Assembly: GCF_000447795.1 (NCBI RefSeq)
Contig: NZ_AUNI01000008.1
Location: forward strand, 1 to 64,000
Direction: 5' to 3'
Source: Bacteriovorax sp. Seq25_V
GTDB taxonomy: Bacteria; Bdellovibrionota; Bacteriovoracia; Bacteriovoracales; Bacteriovoracaceae
Length of the DNA stretch: 64,000 nt
The position numbers and the translations under genes are program-made. Every line of letters starts with the position of its first letter. Within the stretch, counting starts at the first letter, position 1. Positions 1 to 8,892 of the stretch are shown here, in pieces. Under the pieces are notes generated by a model. It was not told the DNA's origin. It saw only the letters and a list, made by a program, of their open reading frames with translations, and made no database searches.

Positions 1-526
1 TTTTTCGATATCCATATTTCTTTCGTGATTTATCAGCGAGTAATCCAAATGCAGGAATGCTTGAAACCTCTGCTGCAAGTATATATCGACGTTTTTTGTC
101 GACTGCGATAGTAATGGAAAGAGGCTTCATTTTAGTATGCTCACTAGTGACCAAGTCATCAAACTGCATAGCCTCTACCTTCGATTTTTCTAACTTCTTA
201 AGAAACTTCTTTTGCTTCTTTTTTGCCTTTTTGGAGAAGTAATTCATACGGCTTTGTATTGTTTTATAACTAACTTTGTACTTTCTTGCACATGATCTCA
301 TGGAATTATTCGTAGCCAGATCGAGAAATAGTCTTCGATTAATACGTCTTTTCTTTTGATATTTTTCAAGAGCGAAAGTTGCACGAGAAAATTTTCTTCC
401 GCATGTTTTGCAGACAAAACGTTGGATTTTTCTCGAATCACTTCTCCGAAAAAAGAATCCATCTTTGGAAATAAGTTTGTTTTTAGTAGTTGAATGGCAG
501 TCTAAATTTGGGCAGCGGTATATCAT
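1..526 (-). CDS. Transposase-like protein, 5' part only (runs off left edge)
   Basis: Translating the minus strand from an ATG at 526 gives 175 open codons that continue off the window. The N-terminus carries a zinc-ribbon-like set of cysteines (RCPNLDC, then VCKTCGRKF). A strongly basic, Lys-rich helical stretch follows, then ITIAVDKKRRYIL, which resembles the strand bearing the first Asp of a DDE catalytic core. This layout is typical of IS1/IS1595-type transposases, but the family is not certain because the other catalytic residues lie outside the window. An in-frame ATG at 547 would add seven residues; neither start has a clear ribosome binding site. I could not identify terminal inverted repeats. 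Confidence 0.6.
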   Translation of the reverse strand, partial: MIYRCPNLDCHSTTKNKLISKDGFFFRRSDSRKIQRFVCKTCGRKFSRATFALEKYQKKRRINRRLFLDLATNNSMRSCARKYKVSYKTIQSRMNYFSKKAKKKQKKFLKKLEKSKVEAMQFDDLVTSEHTKMKPLSITIAVDKKRRYILAAEVSSIPAFGLLADKSRKKYGYRK

Positions 527-656
527 GACATGATTAATGCAAACCATGCCAATATAAATGTTAGATAAGTTCCCGATATTTATAAGGCTATTTTGTATTC
601 AGTTCAAAAAATGACATTGGTAATTAAAAAAATTATCCCCATTTCGCTGGAGCAGT

Positions 657-1154
657 TTAAAGCGTGTTAACCTTTCCAAAGCCTGAGATTATCTTCTCTA
701 TGGCAAGTATTTTGGCATCTAACGTGGTTCTTAGCGAATCTCTAGCAGCTTCATTTGCTCTTTTTTCATCTTCAATTTTTTTAACTAGTGTAATAACATC
801 GGAATCAATCTTTTGTAATAGTTCGCTTCGAAGTTGTGCAATCTCGGCCCTTAAGTCTTGAATGACTTTTGCTTCATCCGTGCCATTTGGACTGATCTTT
901 GTTTCAAGGTCAGTTATTTTTTTTTGTAATGGTGCAATTTTAAGTTCAATCTGTTTAGGGATATCATTGCTAATCTTGGTTAAATAATCCTCTATTTCTC
1001 CTATTCTTTGGTATTTGTTTTTTCCCTTATATTTTGTTGACTCATATTCCTCTATGGCGCTTACCTGACTTGTAGAGAGTACTAAAATTAAAGATAAAAT
1101 AACTTTAAAAACTGTAATAATCCGGTCAGAATAGAAATGTTTTAGATTTCGCAT
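657..1154 (-). CDS. Secreted coiled-coil protein, unknown function
   Basis: 165 residues. An N-terminal hydrophobic stretch (about residues 13-32) ending in QVSA looks like a signal peptide. The rest is charged and heptad-like (for example DLRAEIAQLRSELLQKI), predicting a long coiled coil with no cysteines or enzymatic motif. It is probably periplasmic. The gene is divergent from the ABC exporter with only 13 bases between the two starts. I recognise no family; it could be a structural or adaptor protein for the neighbouring exporter, but nothing in the sequence shows that. Confidence 0.7.
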   Translation of the reverse strand: MRNLKHFYSDRIITVFKVILSLILVLSTSQVSAIEEYESTKYKGKNKYQRIGEIEDYLTKISNDIPKQIELKIAPLQKKITDLETKISPNGTDEAKVIQDLRAEIAQLRSELLQKIDSDVITLVKKIEDEKRANEAARDSLRTTLDAKILAIEKIISGFGKVNTL

Positions 1155-1167
1155 TTTTAGGAGCTCC
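1155..1167. promoter_or_regulatory. Palindromic Shine-Dalgarno shared by two divergent genes
   Basis: The 13-base gap between the divergent starts (1154 minus, 1168 plus) contains the palindrome GGAGCTCC at 1160-1167. Read on the plus strand, AGGAG lies 4 bases before the GTG at 1168. Read on the minus strand, GGAG lies 9 bases before the ATG at 1154. There is no room for promoters here, so each promoter must lie inside the opposite gene. Confidence 0.5.
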
Positions 1168-2868
1168 GTGAAAGATCATTCGAAATATCAACTTCTCGTT
1201 GATTATATCAGAAAAAATAAAGTCGTCTATCTGCTTGGATTATTGTCAGTAGTAGTATGCAATATCTGTCAGGTTTACTTTGCTACAGCCATGGGCCGAG
1301 TCGTAGATTTCTTTGCAATGAAAAAAGAGAGTTATGACTTTTTTCTTTTTTATACAAGTAATCGTGATTTCACTCATCGTGAAATATTTCATATCGTATT
1401 TTGGTCAATTTTTATTTCAAGAATTATCCTAACTATCGCTAGATTTGGCTGGAGAATTACTCTTGCCCGCCAAACGCATTTAGTTTCTGGCCTTTTGAAG
1501 AATAAGATTTGGAGCAATGCTAGATTTTTTAAAATTGCTGACCTTGTAAGTATTTACCCTAAAGGTGTCCTGATGAATGCTGCCAATAGCGATGTTGGAC
1601 AAGCGAGATTCTTATTTGGCTTCACTCTCGTTGGTGTGATTGATATGTTCTTTCTCGGCGTCTTCACAGTTATAAGTATGCTATTTATTAATATGCAACT
1701 TACAGTTGTCTCGGTTGGATTTCTTCTGATGATGCCTGTTTTTGTGAGAAAACTTTCAAAGCTTGAGATTGAAAACTATGAAATTGCTCAACAATCCCTC
1801 TCTGATTTTAATGATCTTTCGAGTCAGGCGATTTCAACTGTTAAATTACAAAAACTAGGGAAGACTTCGGTATTTTGGTTTAAGCGTCTTTTGGCAAGTG
1901 CTTCTGAATATATGGATAAGCGTGTTACAGCTCAAAGTACTTCACTTAAATATATTCCGTATATGGGGGTCTCTTCGATCGTATCGTACATCGTTCTTTT
2001 TTCTTATGGAATTTATCTTAATGTAAATGGAGTTATTTCTGTTGGAGAATTTGTTTCAATGCAGGGACTAATTTTCCTTTTACAAGATCCTTTAATGGAG
2101 CTTGGTTTTATTATTTCTGAGTGGAGAAAGTCCGCCACTTCACTTAAGAGACTAAGTGAAATCTATGTCCATGAAAATGAGGACTTTCTTAATGATGAGA
2201 AGAATGTCTATACACTAGAGCAAGAGCACCATGTCTACGAAATTAAAGATCTAAATTTCTCTTACAATAGTGAACGCCAAATTATATCCGACTTCTCCCT
2301 TTCTATAAGTTCAGGAAATAGAATAGGAATAACTGGTAAAATAGGTAGTGGGAAATCTACACTTATTGATATTCTCAGTGGTCTTCAAAGAAACTTTAAA
2401 GGTGAGGTCCTCTTTTTCGGCAAAGAATTTAAGCACTACGATCACTTGTCTCTAAGAGAGTTAATTGTGACTGTTCATCAGAAGTCTTTTCTCTTTGCAG
2501 ACTCGATTAAAAAAAATGTGGCGATGGATCAAGATCTTACTGATGATGAAGTTTGGCAGTATTTAAAAATTGCAGGTCTTGATAAAGATGTCCGTGCCCT
2601 TGATGATGGACTTGAAACAGGTTTAGGGGAATGGGGTATTAATCTCTCTGGCGGACAAAAACAACGACTTACTCTTGCCCGAGCACTAGCAAAGAAGCCT
2701 AAAATTTTACTTATTGATGATGGACTCTCTGCTGTGGATACAGTCACAGAGGAGTTAATCCTTAATAACTTAATTGAAAATTTAAAAGATACGACAATAA
2801 TTTGGGTTGCTCATCGAAGATCAACTCTTAAGCATTGTGATGTTATCATTGATATGGATGAGCTATGA
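1168..2868 (+). CDS. ABC exporter half-transporter, degenerate-site subunit
   Basis: 566 residues: an N-terminal six-helix membrane domain (about 1-330) followed by an ATP-binding domain. Visible motifs are Walker A (GKIGSGKST, near 390), signature LSGGQ (near 493), Walker B ILLID (near 513-517) and an H-loop (VAHR). The residue after the Walker B Asp, normally the catalytic Glu, is Asp (IDDGLS). That substitution marks the degenerate ATP site of heterodimeric exporters. The partner is the next gene, overlapping by ATGA. The start is GTG, chosen for the AGGAG just upstream. Substrate unknown; such pairs usually export drugs, lipids or peptides. Confidence 0.92.
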   Translation: MKDHSKYQLLVDYIRKNKVVYLLGLLSVVVCNICQVYFATAMGRVVDFFAMKKESYDFFLFYTSNRDFTHREIFHIVFWSIFISRIILTIARFGWRITLARQTHLVSGLLKNKIWSNARFFKIADLVSIYPKGVLMNAANSDVGQARFLFGFTLVGVIDMFFLGVFTVISMLFINMQLTVVSVGFLLMMPVFVRKLSKLEIENYEIAQQSLSDFNDLSSQAISTVKLQKLGKTSVFWFKRLLASASEYMDKRVTAQSTSLKYIPYMGVSSIVSYIVLFSYGIYLNVNGVISVGEFVSMQGLIFLLQDPLMELGFIISEWRKSATSLKRLSEIYVHENEDFLNDEKNVYTLEQEHHVYEIKDLNFSYNSERQIISDFSLSISSGNRIGITGKIGSGKSTLIDILSGLQRNFKGEVLFFGKEFKHYDHLSLRELIVTVHQKSFLFADSIKKNVAMDQDLTDDEVWQYLKIAGLDKDVRALDDGLETGLGEWGINLSGGQKQRLTLARALAKKPKILLIDDGLSAVDTVTEELILNNLIENLKDTTIIWVAHRRSTLKHCDVIIDMDEL

Positions 2869-4670
2869 GTACAAAGAAATACCTTGCTGTTGATGATCAG
2901 GATGAGAGTGTCGTAAAGAAGAAACAATACACAGCTCTTAATTCATTCTTATTCTTATATTCGTTTACTAAGGGAGAGAGAAAGAAGCTTGCTATCTCAA
3001 TCGCACTCCTAATCGCTTTTTCAAGTGTGGCCATGTATTCTGGGCATGCGATGGGTGTTTTAGTAGGTGATGGATTAGCTAAAAAGAATTGGGACCTTTC
3101 TCTTCGTTTTGCCGTAATTGTTATAATTAGTGAATTACTCTCACTTACTTTTAATTATTTTGGGAGAAAGATACTTGTTAATAGCTCTGGTCGAGTTATT
3201 CTGACGATTCGTGAGGCGCTGTTCAAAAAACTTCCAAAGCTTCCTATGACATTCTATGATCGTTGGCCGCGCGGTCGTGTTGTGACAAGGCTTACTCATG
3301 ATGTTGAGGGTGTGGAGTCATTCTTTTCAGGATCTCTAGGGCGTGTTTTAAATTCAGGATTTTTAGCCGTTAGTAGTATGGTTGCGATGTTGCTAACTGA
3401 TACATACTTAGGATCAATTTTAATAATTTCAATGCTTCCGGCCATTGCTCTTGTTTACTTTACTCGTAATTATGTAGATTCCCTTAATCGAACAATGAGT
3501 AAGTACTCGTCTCAAATTAACTCAAAACTTAGTGAGTTTATTGATGGTCTTTACGTGATACGTTCATTCGGGCTAGAAGGATGGAGTTATAATATCTTTA
3601 AAGATACTGTTGCAAAGCATGTTAATGCAACTTTAAAGTCAAATCGTTTCTATAGTTTTACAAACCCAATGATCTCTTTTTTATGTGGACTGCCTCTCAT
3701 TCTCCTTGTTTATTTTGGAGGGGACCTTGTTTTAGAGGGGAAGATGAGTCTCGCGCTCTTTGTTGCCTTTTTAAGATATAGTGAAAGGTTCTTTAATCCT
3801 GTGATGATGCTCTTTAGAGAGGTTCATGTTATTTTACAGGCCTTTACTTCTGCTCAACGAGTTGCCAATTTCTTAAGAGAAGAAGACGAAGATAGCTACT
3901 TTAAAAGAGACGCTGTCTATAAAGGACATGCCATTAAGGGTGATATTGAATTTAAAAATGTTTGGATGAGCTATAGTGAAGACGATTGGTCTCTACGTGA
4001 TGTTTCGTTTAAAGTAAATCAAGGCCAAAAAATTGGTATCGTTGGAACGACAGGTAGTGGAAAATCTACGACCATTTCAGTGCTGGCAAGACTCTATGAT
4101 TTTCAAAAAGGTGAAGTTTTAATTGATGGTAAGTCATTAAAGGATTGGGATATTGATAATATCAGAGAACAGATCGGACTTGTTTCTCAGGATGTTATTT
4201 TATTTCAAGGCTCTCTTCGTGATAATTTAACAGTTGATCCTTCAATCTCCGATGAGAAAATTCTTGAAATCGCTTCATTGACTGGACTTAAGACTGTAAT
4301 GGATAAGGCCTCTATCACGCTTGATTCTTTTGTTAATGATGGGGGAGTCAATTTAAGTGCAGGTGAGAAGCAAGTCATTTCCCTGACTCGTATTTGTCTT
4401 CTCAATCCACATATTCTTATTCTTGATGAAGCAACTGCGAATGTTGATCCTTATTATGAACAAATTCTACATGAGGGGATTGAGAAAGTGATGGAAGGTA
4501 AAACGTCTTTCATCATCGCTCACCGCCTGGAAACCATAAAAGAATGTGATAGCTTATTAGTCTTTGATAAAGGCGAACTTGTTGAACATGGGGCCCCTGA
4601 AGAACTGATTGCTTCGCAGGGAATCTTTTATGGGCTAAGTAAGGCTTCCCATAAATCAGTTACTCAGTAA
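2865..4670 (+). CDS. ABC exporter half-transporter, catalytic subunit
   Basis: 601 residues, a membrane domain plus a nucleotide-binding domain. It overlaps the upstream half-transporter by 4 bases (ATGA), so translation is probably coupled and the products likely pair. Walker A is GTTGSGKST, Walker B is LILDEATANVD with the catalytic Glu intact, and the H-loop is IIAHR. The signature is the non-canonical LSAGEKQ. In a heterodimer this weak signature would face the Walker motifs of the partner, giving one degenerate and one active site, as in TM287/288 or LmrCD. The cytoplasmic N-terminal tail of about 30 residues is charged. Confidence 0.92.
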   Translation: MSTKKYLAVDDQDESVVKKKQYTALNSFLFLYSFTKGERKKLAISIALLIAFSSVAMYSGHAMGVLVGDGLAKKNWDLSLRFAVIVIISELLSLTFNYFGRKILVNSSGRVILTIREALFKKLPKLPMTFYDRWPRGRVVTRLTHDVEGVESFFSGSLGRVLNSGFLAVSSMVAMLLTDTYLGSILIISMLPAIALVYFTRNYVDSLNRTMSKYSSQINSKLSEFIDGLYVIRSFGLEGWSYNIFKDTVAKHVNATLKSNRFYSFTNPMISFLCGLPLILLVYFGGDLVLEGKMSLALFVAFLRYSERFFNPVMMLFREVHVILQAFTSAQRVANFLREEDEDSYFKRDAVYKGHAIKGDIEFKNVWMSYSEDDWSLRDVSFKVNQGQKIGIVGTTGSGKSTTISVLARLYDFQKGEVLIDGKSLKDWDIDNIREQIGLVSQDVILFQGSLRDNLTVDPSISDEKILEIASLTGLKTVMDKASITLDSFVNDGGVNLSAGEKQVISLTRICLLNPHILILDEATANVDPYYEQILHEGIEKVMEGKTSFIIAHRLETIKECDSLLVFDKGELVEHGAPEELIASQGIFYGLSKASHKSVTQ

Positions 4671-4673
4671 TTG

Positions 4674-4701
4674 AATTCTCGCGGGGCTGTCCGCGAGAAT
4701 T
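4674..4701. terminator. Bidirectional hairpin terminator
   Basis: AATTCTCGCGG at 4674-4684 pairs perfectly with CCGCGAGAATT at 4691-4701 around a 6-base loop. It lies between the convergent stop codons of the ABC exporter and the exopolyphosphatase-like gene, followed by AT-rich sequence on both sides. Confidence 0.8.
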
Positions 4702-4707
4702 ATTTAA

Positions 4708-5772
4708 TTATTTCCAAAGCGAAGTTGCCAGTAATAATCCATGAGTCATATTTACTTTTATCGGATGAACTTTTTCTACTTTCAGTGACTGCATGAATCC
4801 CAGAACTAGCGCGAGATTTGTAACATCGGTCTTTGCGAAGTCTCCACCAATCTCCTTGTCATTTAACTTCGCTCTTTTTAGGAGTGTTTGAAGTAAGACT
4901 TGTTGATCGTATTCGTTATTAATCCCAGTTTGCTTACGAACACTATAGTAGTGCACGCCACCAACTCCTAGCACTGTGTAGTCAGTAAGATCTCCTAGAA
5001 GTTCCTTTGCGTCTTTGTTGGCGTAATTTCTTGCGAGATTCATCGCTTCAATGGCGCCGTCTTTTTGTAGTGGGTTCGGTCCTGTTTTTTTATCCCCATT
5101 TCTCATTTCAAGATAGCTGTTTTTAAAACTTACTGATGCCATCTTGCCAAGATAAATAACCGGTTGAGTTTTTGTATCTTTATAAGACTTGATAATCTGC
5201 ATACTACCACCACCAATATCCCAGACCGCAACTGGTTTATCACCAATAAGATTTTGAGTCTTTGCAATATTTAAGGCCGAGTGATACGCAAAAAGAGCTT
5301 CTTGTTTTTGAGAAATAATCATGACTTTGAAGTCAATATTTTTCAGGATTTCATCAAGAGTTTCTTTTGCATTGCTTGCTGTTCGAAAGGCAGAAGTCGC
5401 AACAGCTGAGAGCTTTGATGCTCCTTGTTTTGTTGCCAGATAATTTAGTTCATTAAGAACTGATATGGCCTTCTTTGTAATTTCTGTACTGAATGTATTA
5501 TCTTTGCTTCTTTGAAGGTCCTCTTTGAAATCAACTGAGCGCTGGGCTTCATAGATAAGGTTAGTGATAACCTGCTTACAAACGTCCACTCGTGCAACTA
5601 GAAGTTTTGTACTTCCTGAACCGATGTCAATAGCTCCACGCACTTCACTACAGCTATCATTTGAAGTTGTTGAGTTCGAATTTGTTCCTACTCCCGAACA
5701 TGACGACAGTAGGATGATGAACGCGACTAATATTCTAGCGGTAAAAGAATGCTTGGCCTCTGATATTTTCAA
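4708..5772 (-). CDS. Ppx/GppA-family phosphatase, predicted lipoprotein
   Basis: 354 residues from the TTG at 5772, chosen for the GAAAGGA just upstream; a TTG at 5802 would add ten residues. The Ppx/GppA fold of the ASKHA superfamily is shown by AIDIGSGSTKLLVARVD (phosphate 1 loop) and AVWDIGGGSMQII (phosphate 2 loop). These enzymes hydrolyse polyphosphate or the pppGpp phosphate. Unusually, the N-terminus is a lipoprotein signal: a hydrophobic segment followed by LSSC, then a Ser/Thr/Asn-rich linker. The product should be anchored in the periplasm rather than in the cytoplasm. It lacks the C-terminal HD domain of longer Ppx proteins. The gene begins inside the 3' end of the methyltransferase gene (38-base overlap). 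Confidence 0.85.
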   Translation of the reverse strand: MKISEAKHSFTARILVAFIILLSSCSGVGTNSNSTTSNDSCSEVRGAIDIGSGSTKLLVARVDVCKQVITNLIYEAQRSVDFKEDLQRSKDNTFSTEITKKAISVLNELNYLATKQGASKLSAVATSAFRTASNAKETLDEILKNIDFKVMIISQKQEALFAYHSALNIAKTQNLIGDKPVAVWDIGGGSMQIIKSYKDTKTQPVIYLGKMASVSFKNSYLEMRNGDKKTGPNPLQKDGAIEAMNLARNYANKDAKELLGDLTDYTVLGVGGVHYYSVRKQTGINNEYDQQVLLQTLLKRAKLNDKEIGGDFAKTDVTNLALVLGFMQSLKVEKVHPIKVNMTHGLLLATSLWK

Positions 5773-6886
5773 TGATTTTCCTTTCAACCTTTTTCTTTGC
5801 AAGGTTCTTGTCTTTTGATTTTTGGTATTCGCTATACATCTTCTTAATGCTAAGGCCTAGAGACTTTGCAAGAAGAGGTGGTACAGCATTTCCAATTTGT
5901 CTCCACTGCGCACTTAGTGGGCCAGTAAAGATGAAATCATTAGGGAAGCTTTGAATTTTTGCAGCTTCTCTTTGAGTAAGATATCTATTTTCAACTGGGT
6001 GATAGTAACTATGTCGATGAGTCATAATTGTAGGAGAAACACTCTTGCGATCGAGTCGTTGATATTTTGTTTGTCTCAGTCTTCCTTCGCGAATTGTCTT
6101 CCAATCAACACCAAGTTTTAGAGATTTTGTTAGAAACTTCTTCTCATCTTTTTCGTAACGAATACCGTGGCCCTCTGGAATTCTTTGAATTCTTTTAAGG
6201 TCAATTTTAGATTTAATTTGGCATTGTTCGATATCATGATTGTGAAAGTTACCATTCTTATCGGCAAGATCTTTAAGTGCATCACCAACAGTAACTGGAG
6301 CACGGTATGTCTTTGCCATTATTGTATCGTGGGTTTTCTTTGGGAATATAATCTTTTCATTAACTCGTGAACCAATAAAGATGGTTCTTCTTCTCTTCTC
6401 AGGAACTCCATACTGCTCAGCACTCATGACCTGAACATCCATATTGTAACCAAGGTCGCCAAATTTTTTGAAGATTGCACGAAGAGTTTTTTCGTTCTTC
6501 TTAGCAAGAAGGCCCGTTACATTTTCAACAATAACAAATTCAGGTTGTGTGTGTTTCACTATTCTCACGAATTCAAGAAAGAGCCTATTTCTATCATCTT
6601 CAGGATTACCTGGGCCTACAGTAGAAAAACCTTGGCATGGAGGACCACCTACAACGAGGTTAATATCCTTGCCATCAAGAAGTTTCGTAATTTCTTTATT
6701 TGTAAGTTTTGTAATATCGCCGCAGTAAGATTTTGCGTGCTTGTGATTTTTTTCAAATGTATTGATTGCGTGTTGATTGAAATCTACACCAAGTGCACAT
6801 TCTAGGCCTGCTAGTTCAAGACCACATGATAGCCCACCGGCGCCACTGAAGACGTCGATAAATCTTAGCTTTCCATTTCTACTCAT
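5735..6886 (-). CDS. DNA (cytosine-5-)-methyltransferase, orphan
   Basis: 383 residues with the ordered C5-methyltransferase motifs: I (DVFSGAGGLSCG, SAM binding, residues 11-22), IV (GGPPCQGFST, catalytic Cys84), VI (ENV), VIII (RRRTIFIGSR region), IX (REAAKIQSFP) and X (QIGNAVPPLLA). It methylates cytosine in DNA; the target site cannot be read from sequence. No restriction endonuclease or Vsr-type gene lies beside it, so it looks like a solitary, possibly regulatory or protective, methylase. The C-terminal tail after motif X is Lys-rich and overlaps the next gene. Confidence 0.93.
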   Translation of the reverse strand: MSRNGKLRFIDVFSGAGGLSCGLELAGLECALGVDFNQHAINTFEKNHKHAKSYCGDITKLTNKEITKLLDGKDINLVVGGPPCQGFSTVGPGNPEDDRNRLFLEFVRIVKHTQPEFVIVENVTGLLAKKNEKTLRAIFKKFGDLGYNMDVQVMSAEQYGVPEKRRRTIFIGSRVNEKIIFPKKTHDTIMAKTYRAPVTVGDALKDLADKNGNFHNHDIEQCQIKSKIDLKRIQRIPEGHGIRYEKDEKKFLTKSLKLGVDWKTIREGRLRQTKYQRLDRKSVSPTIMTHRHSYYHPVENRYLTQREAAKIQSFPNDFIFTGPLSAQWRQIGNAVPPLLAKSLGLSIKKMYSEYQKSKDKNLAKKKVERKIIENIRGQAFFYR

Positions 6887-6951
6887 TATCTTCCCTGTTT
6901 TTCGAAGTTCTTGATAATATTATGGTTTTAACCGCTTATAAGTGTCAAGAA

Positions 6952-7557
6952 TTATGCTACATATTTAGTCGCGTTAATTTCTGTTTGCATAGGGTCAATT
7001 GAATATTTTCCGTGCGAATCTTTGATTATGACGCCGTCAAAGAAATCATTTCTAAATATTCCAGAATTTGCAGCAATGATTATCAAACGTTTCTTAGTCC
7101 TTGCTTCATAGTCTAAGATATTCATGACGCGCTTTAGTGTGAACTCATTGATGGAATGTGGTGCAATTTCCATAAATAAAGTACGATTAGGACAATGTAA
7201 TAATGCCTTTACTAAAGAGAAGAGAAAAAGGTTTTCTTGCGTGTGGTATTTTAACTTGTCGATTTTTTCAATTTTATTACTTATGAGATCATATAGATGC
7301 ATACAATCCTTATTCTTAAAGAGGTTCTTAATATCCTGATCAAAAAAGTCTAGTGTGTGCTCGCAGAGTATATAATCTTGTACTGATGTATCTTCGTATT
7401 TTGCGCTGTCGACATTCGAGATGAAAGAGAAATTACTTGAGTTGCGATTACCCGATAGCTTCAGCAGGGTAATTAAAGTGTTTACATAATTTTTTGAAGA
7501 ATGGCTTTTGAAGTTATAGATTCCACCATTTTTAAGTACCGCATACTTATTTTTCAT
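6952..7557 (-). CDS. Degenerate ABC-ATPase-like protein
   Basis: 201 residues. The order of elements resembles an ABC nucleotide-binding domain that has lost its catalytic residues. A beta-turn (VLKNGGIYNF) is followed by SHSSKNYVNTLITLL where Walker A would sit, without GKS/T. FSLVKALLHCPNRTLFMEI (about 113-131) resembles the signature helix plus Walker B. RLIIIAANSG (158-166) resembles the H-loop strand, with no His. I infer a non-hydrolysing pseudo-ATPase; an unrelated alpha/beta fold remains possible. It lies 65 bases upstream of the methyltransferase gene on the same strand, so the two may be co-transcribed. Confidence 0.45.
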   Translation of the reverse strand: MKNKYAVLKNGGIYNFKSHSSKNYVNTLITLLKLSGNRNSSNFSFISNVDSAKYEDTSVQDYILCEHTLDFFDQDIKNLFKNKDCMHLYDLISNKIEKIDKLKYHTQENLFLFSLVKALLHCPNRTLFMEIAPHSINEFTLKRVMNILDYEARTKKRLIIIAANSGIFRNDFFDGVIIKDSHGKYSIDPMQTEINATKYVA

Positions 7558-7653
7558 TCATCTCTCCTCGATAACTTTTTTTCGGTTATTTTTTATAAAT
7601 CTAAAGTAGTGAAAAATTCTCCAGCATTTGTAACTTATTGGTTTTTAAATATA

Positions 7654-8892
7654 ATGTTATTAATGAATAAAAAAACTGGTCAAATCTATATTGTTGGCAT
7701 GGATGGTGGAATAGATTCTGCTGTTGCTGCATATCTGTTGAAAAAACAGGGACACTCACCAATAGGAGTGGCCGTAACATATCACGAGGATGATGGGGAT
7801 TTTAAGGAGCTCATCTCTCCATTTTTGCCAGATGAGCTTGATCGCATTAAGCAACTTTGTCAGATTTTGGAAATTCCCTTCTATGCGACAAATGCTTCGG
7901 AATTATATTTTGAAGAAGTCGTTGAAAAGACCGTTAGTGCCAGATTAACAGGTAATTCATTTGTTCCTAATGTTGGTAAGGTCAGTGTTATTCTAAAGAC
8001 ATTGATCTCTAAGATGACAGGACTTTCGGCCGTTAAGGTCTCGACTGGGCACTATGCTAAAGTTTTGAGAAACCAAACCACTGGACAGCTCAATGTTTAC
8101 GTTGCAAACGACATTGCTGAAGATGATAGCTTTTATATATCTTCACTTTCTAGTGAAGTTTTGGAAAATATATACTTTCCACTTTCAGAATTAAAAGAGG
8201 AAGAAGTTCTAAAAATATCTAAACTTATCCCTTTTGATTTTAAACTTGATAAAAAACAGAGAAGGCTAGATCGTCATAATTTTATGAATAGTGAGGGACT
8301 AGCAAAGTTCGTTGAGAAATATTCAGCAACAAGTCTTCGTAAAGAAGGCCAGGTTTACAATTTCTTTGATGGATCAACGATTGGTGAACATTTGGGAATC
8401 CATCAGTTCTTCAGAGGACAAAAAAAGATTCCACTCAAATCCAAAGCACAAATAGATAAGGAGCTTGTTGTATCAAGGATTGTACCGGCAAATGGAATGA
8501 TCTTTTTAGATAAAGAGTCGAGACTATATTTCACTCATCTCTACGTTTCAAATTTTATTTGTGACAAAAATCTCAATCGCTCTGTGCCGATGATTGCAAA
8601 TATTATGCTTGGAGCAAGAAAGCAAATGCATTCATGCGAAGTGTTTTTTAAAAATAATGGGACTCTCTTCATCAAATTAAAAGAAGAGCTCAAGGATTTT
8701 ATCTCTCGTGGAGCTTACATTGTTCTTTATAATAAGATCGGAGTTGGCGCTCGTGTTATCGGCGGAGGAATCGTTCGTTATAGTGCATTCTATGATGAAA
8801 ATGAAGAACTTGCGCAATATCCTAAGACAAAGGACCAAGAAGATAATGAAGAAGATAAGAATAAGCAGAAGAAAAAGGATTTAGGGTTTTGA
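7654..8892 (+). CDS. MnmA-like paralogue lacking both catalytic cysteines
   Basis: 412 residues from the ATG at 7654 (a second ATG at 7663). It aligns along its length with tRNA 2-thiouridylase MnmA, of which a normal copy lies 1.2 kb downstream. The PP-loop is altered from SGGVDS to DGGIDS (residues 18-22). The first catalytic Cys (NPDILC) is replaced in NVGKVS (Ser111). The second (GICFIG) is replaced in RHNFMN (Asn209). The TGHY motif (131-134) is kept. ATP binding may be altered and persulfide transfer should be impossible. The C-terminus adds an acidic/Lys-rich tail. The gene overlaps the next by TTGA. Confidence 0.8.
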   Translation: MLLMNKKTGQIYIVGMDGGIDSAVAAYLLKKQGHSPIGVAVTYHEDDGDFKELISPFLPDELDRIKQLCQILEIPFYATNASELYFEEVVEKTVSARLTGNSFVPNVGKVSVILKTLISKMTGLSAVKVSTGHYAKVLRNQTTGQLNVYVANDIAEDDSFYISSLSSEVLENIYFPLSELKEEEVLKISKLIPFDFKLDKKQRRLDRHNFMNSEGLAKFVEKYSATSLRKEGQVYNFFDGSTIGEHLGIHQFFRGQKKIPLKSKAQIDKELVVSRIVPANGMIFLDKESRLYFTHLYVSNFICDKNLNRSVPMIANIMLGARKQMHSCEVFFKNNGTLFIKLKEELKDFISRGAYIVLYNKIGVGARVIGGGIVRYSAFYDENEELAQYPKTKDQEDNEEDKNKQKKKDLGF

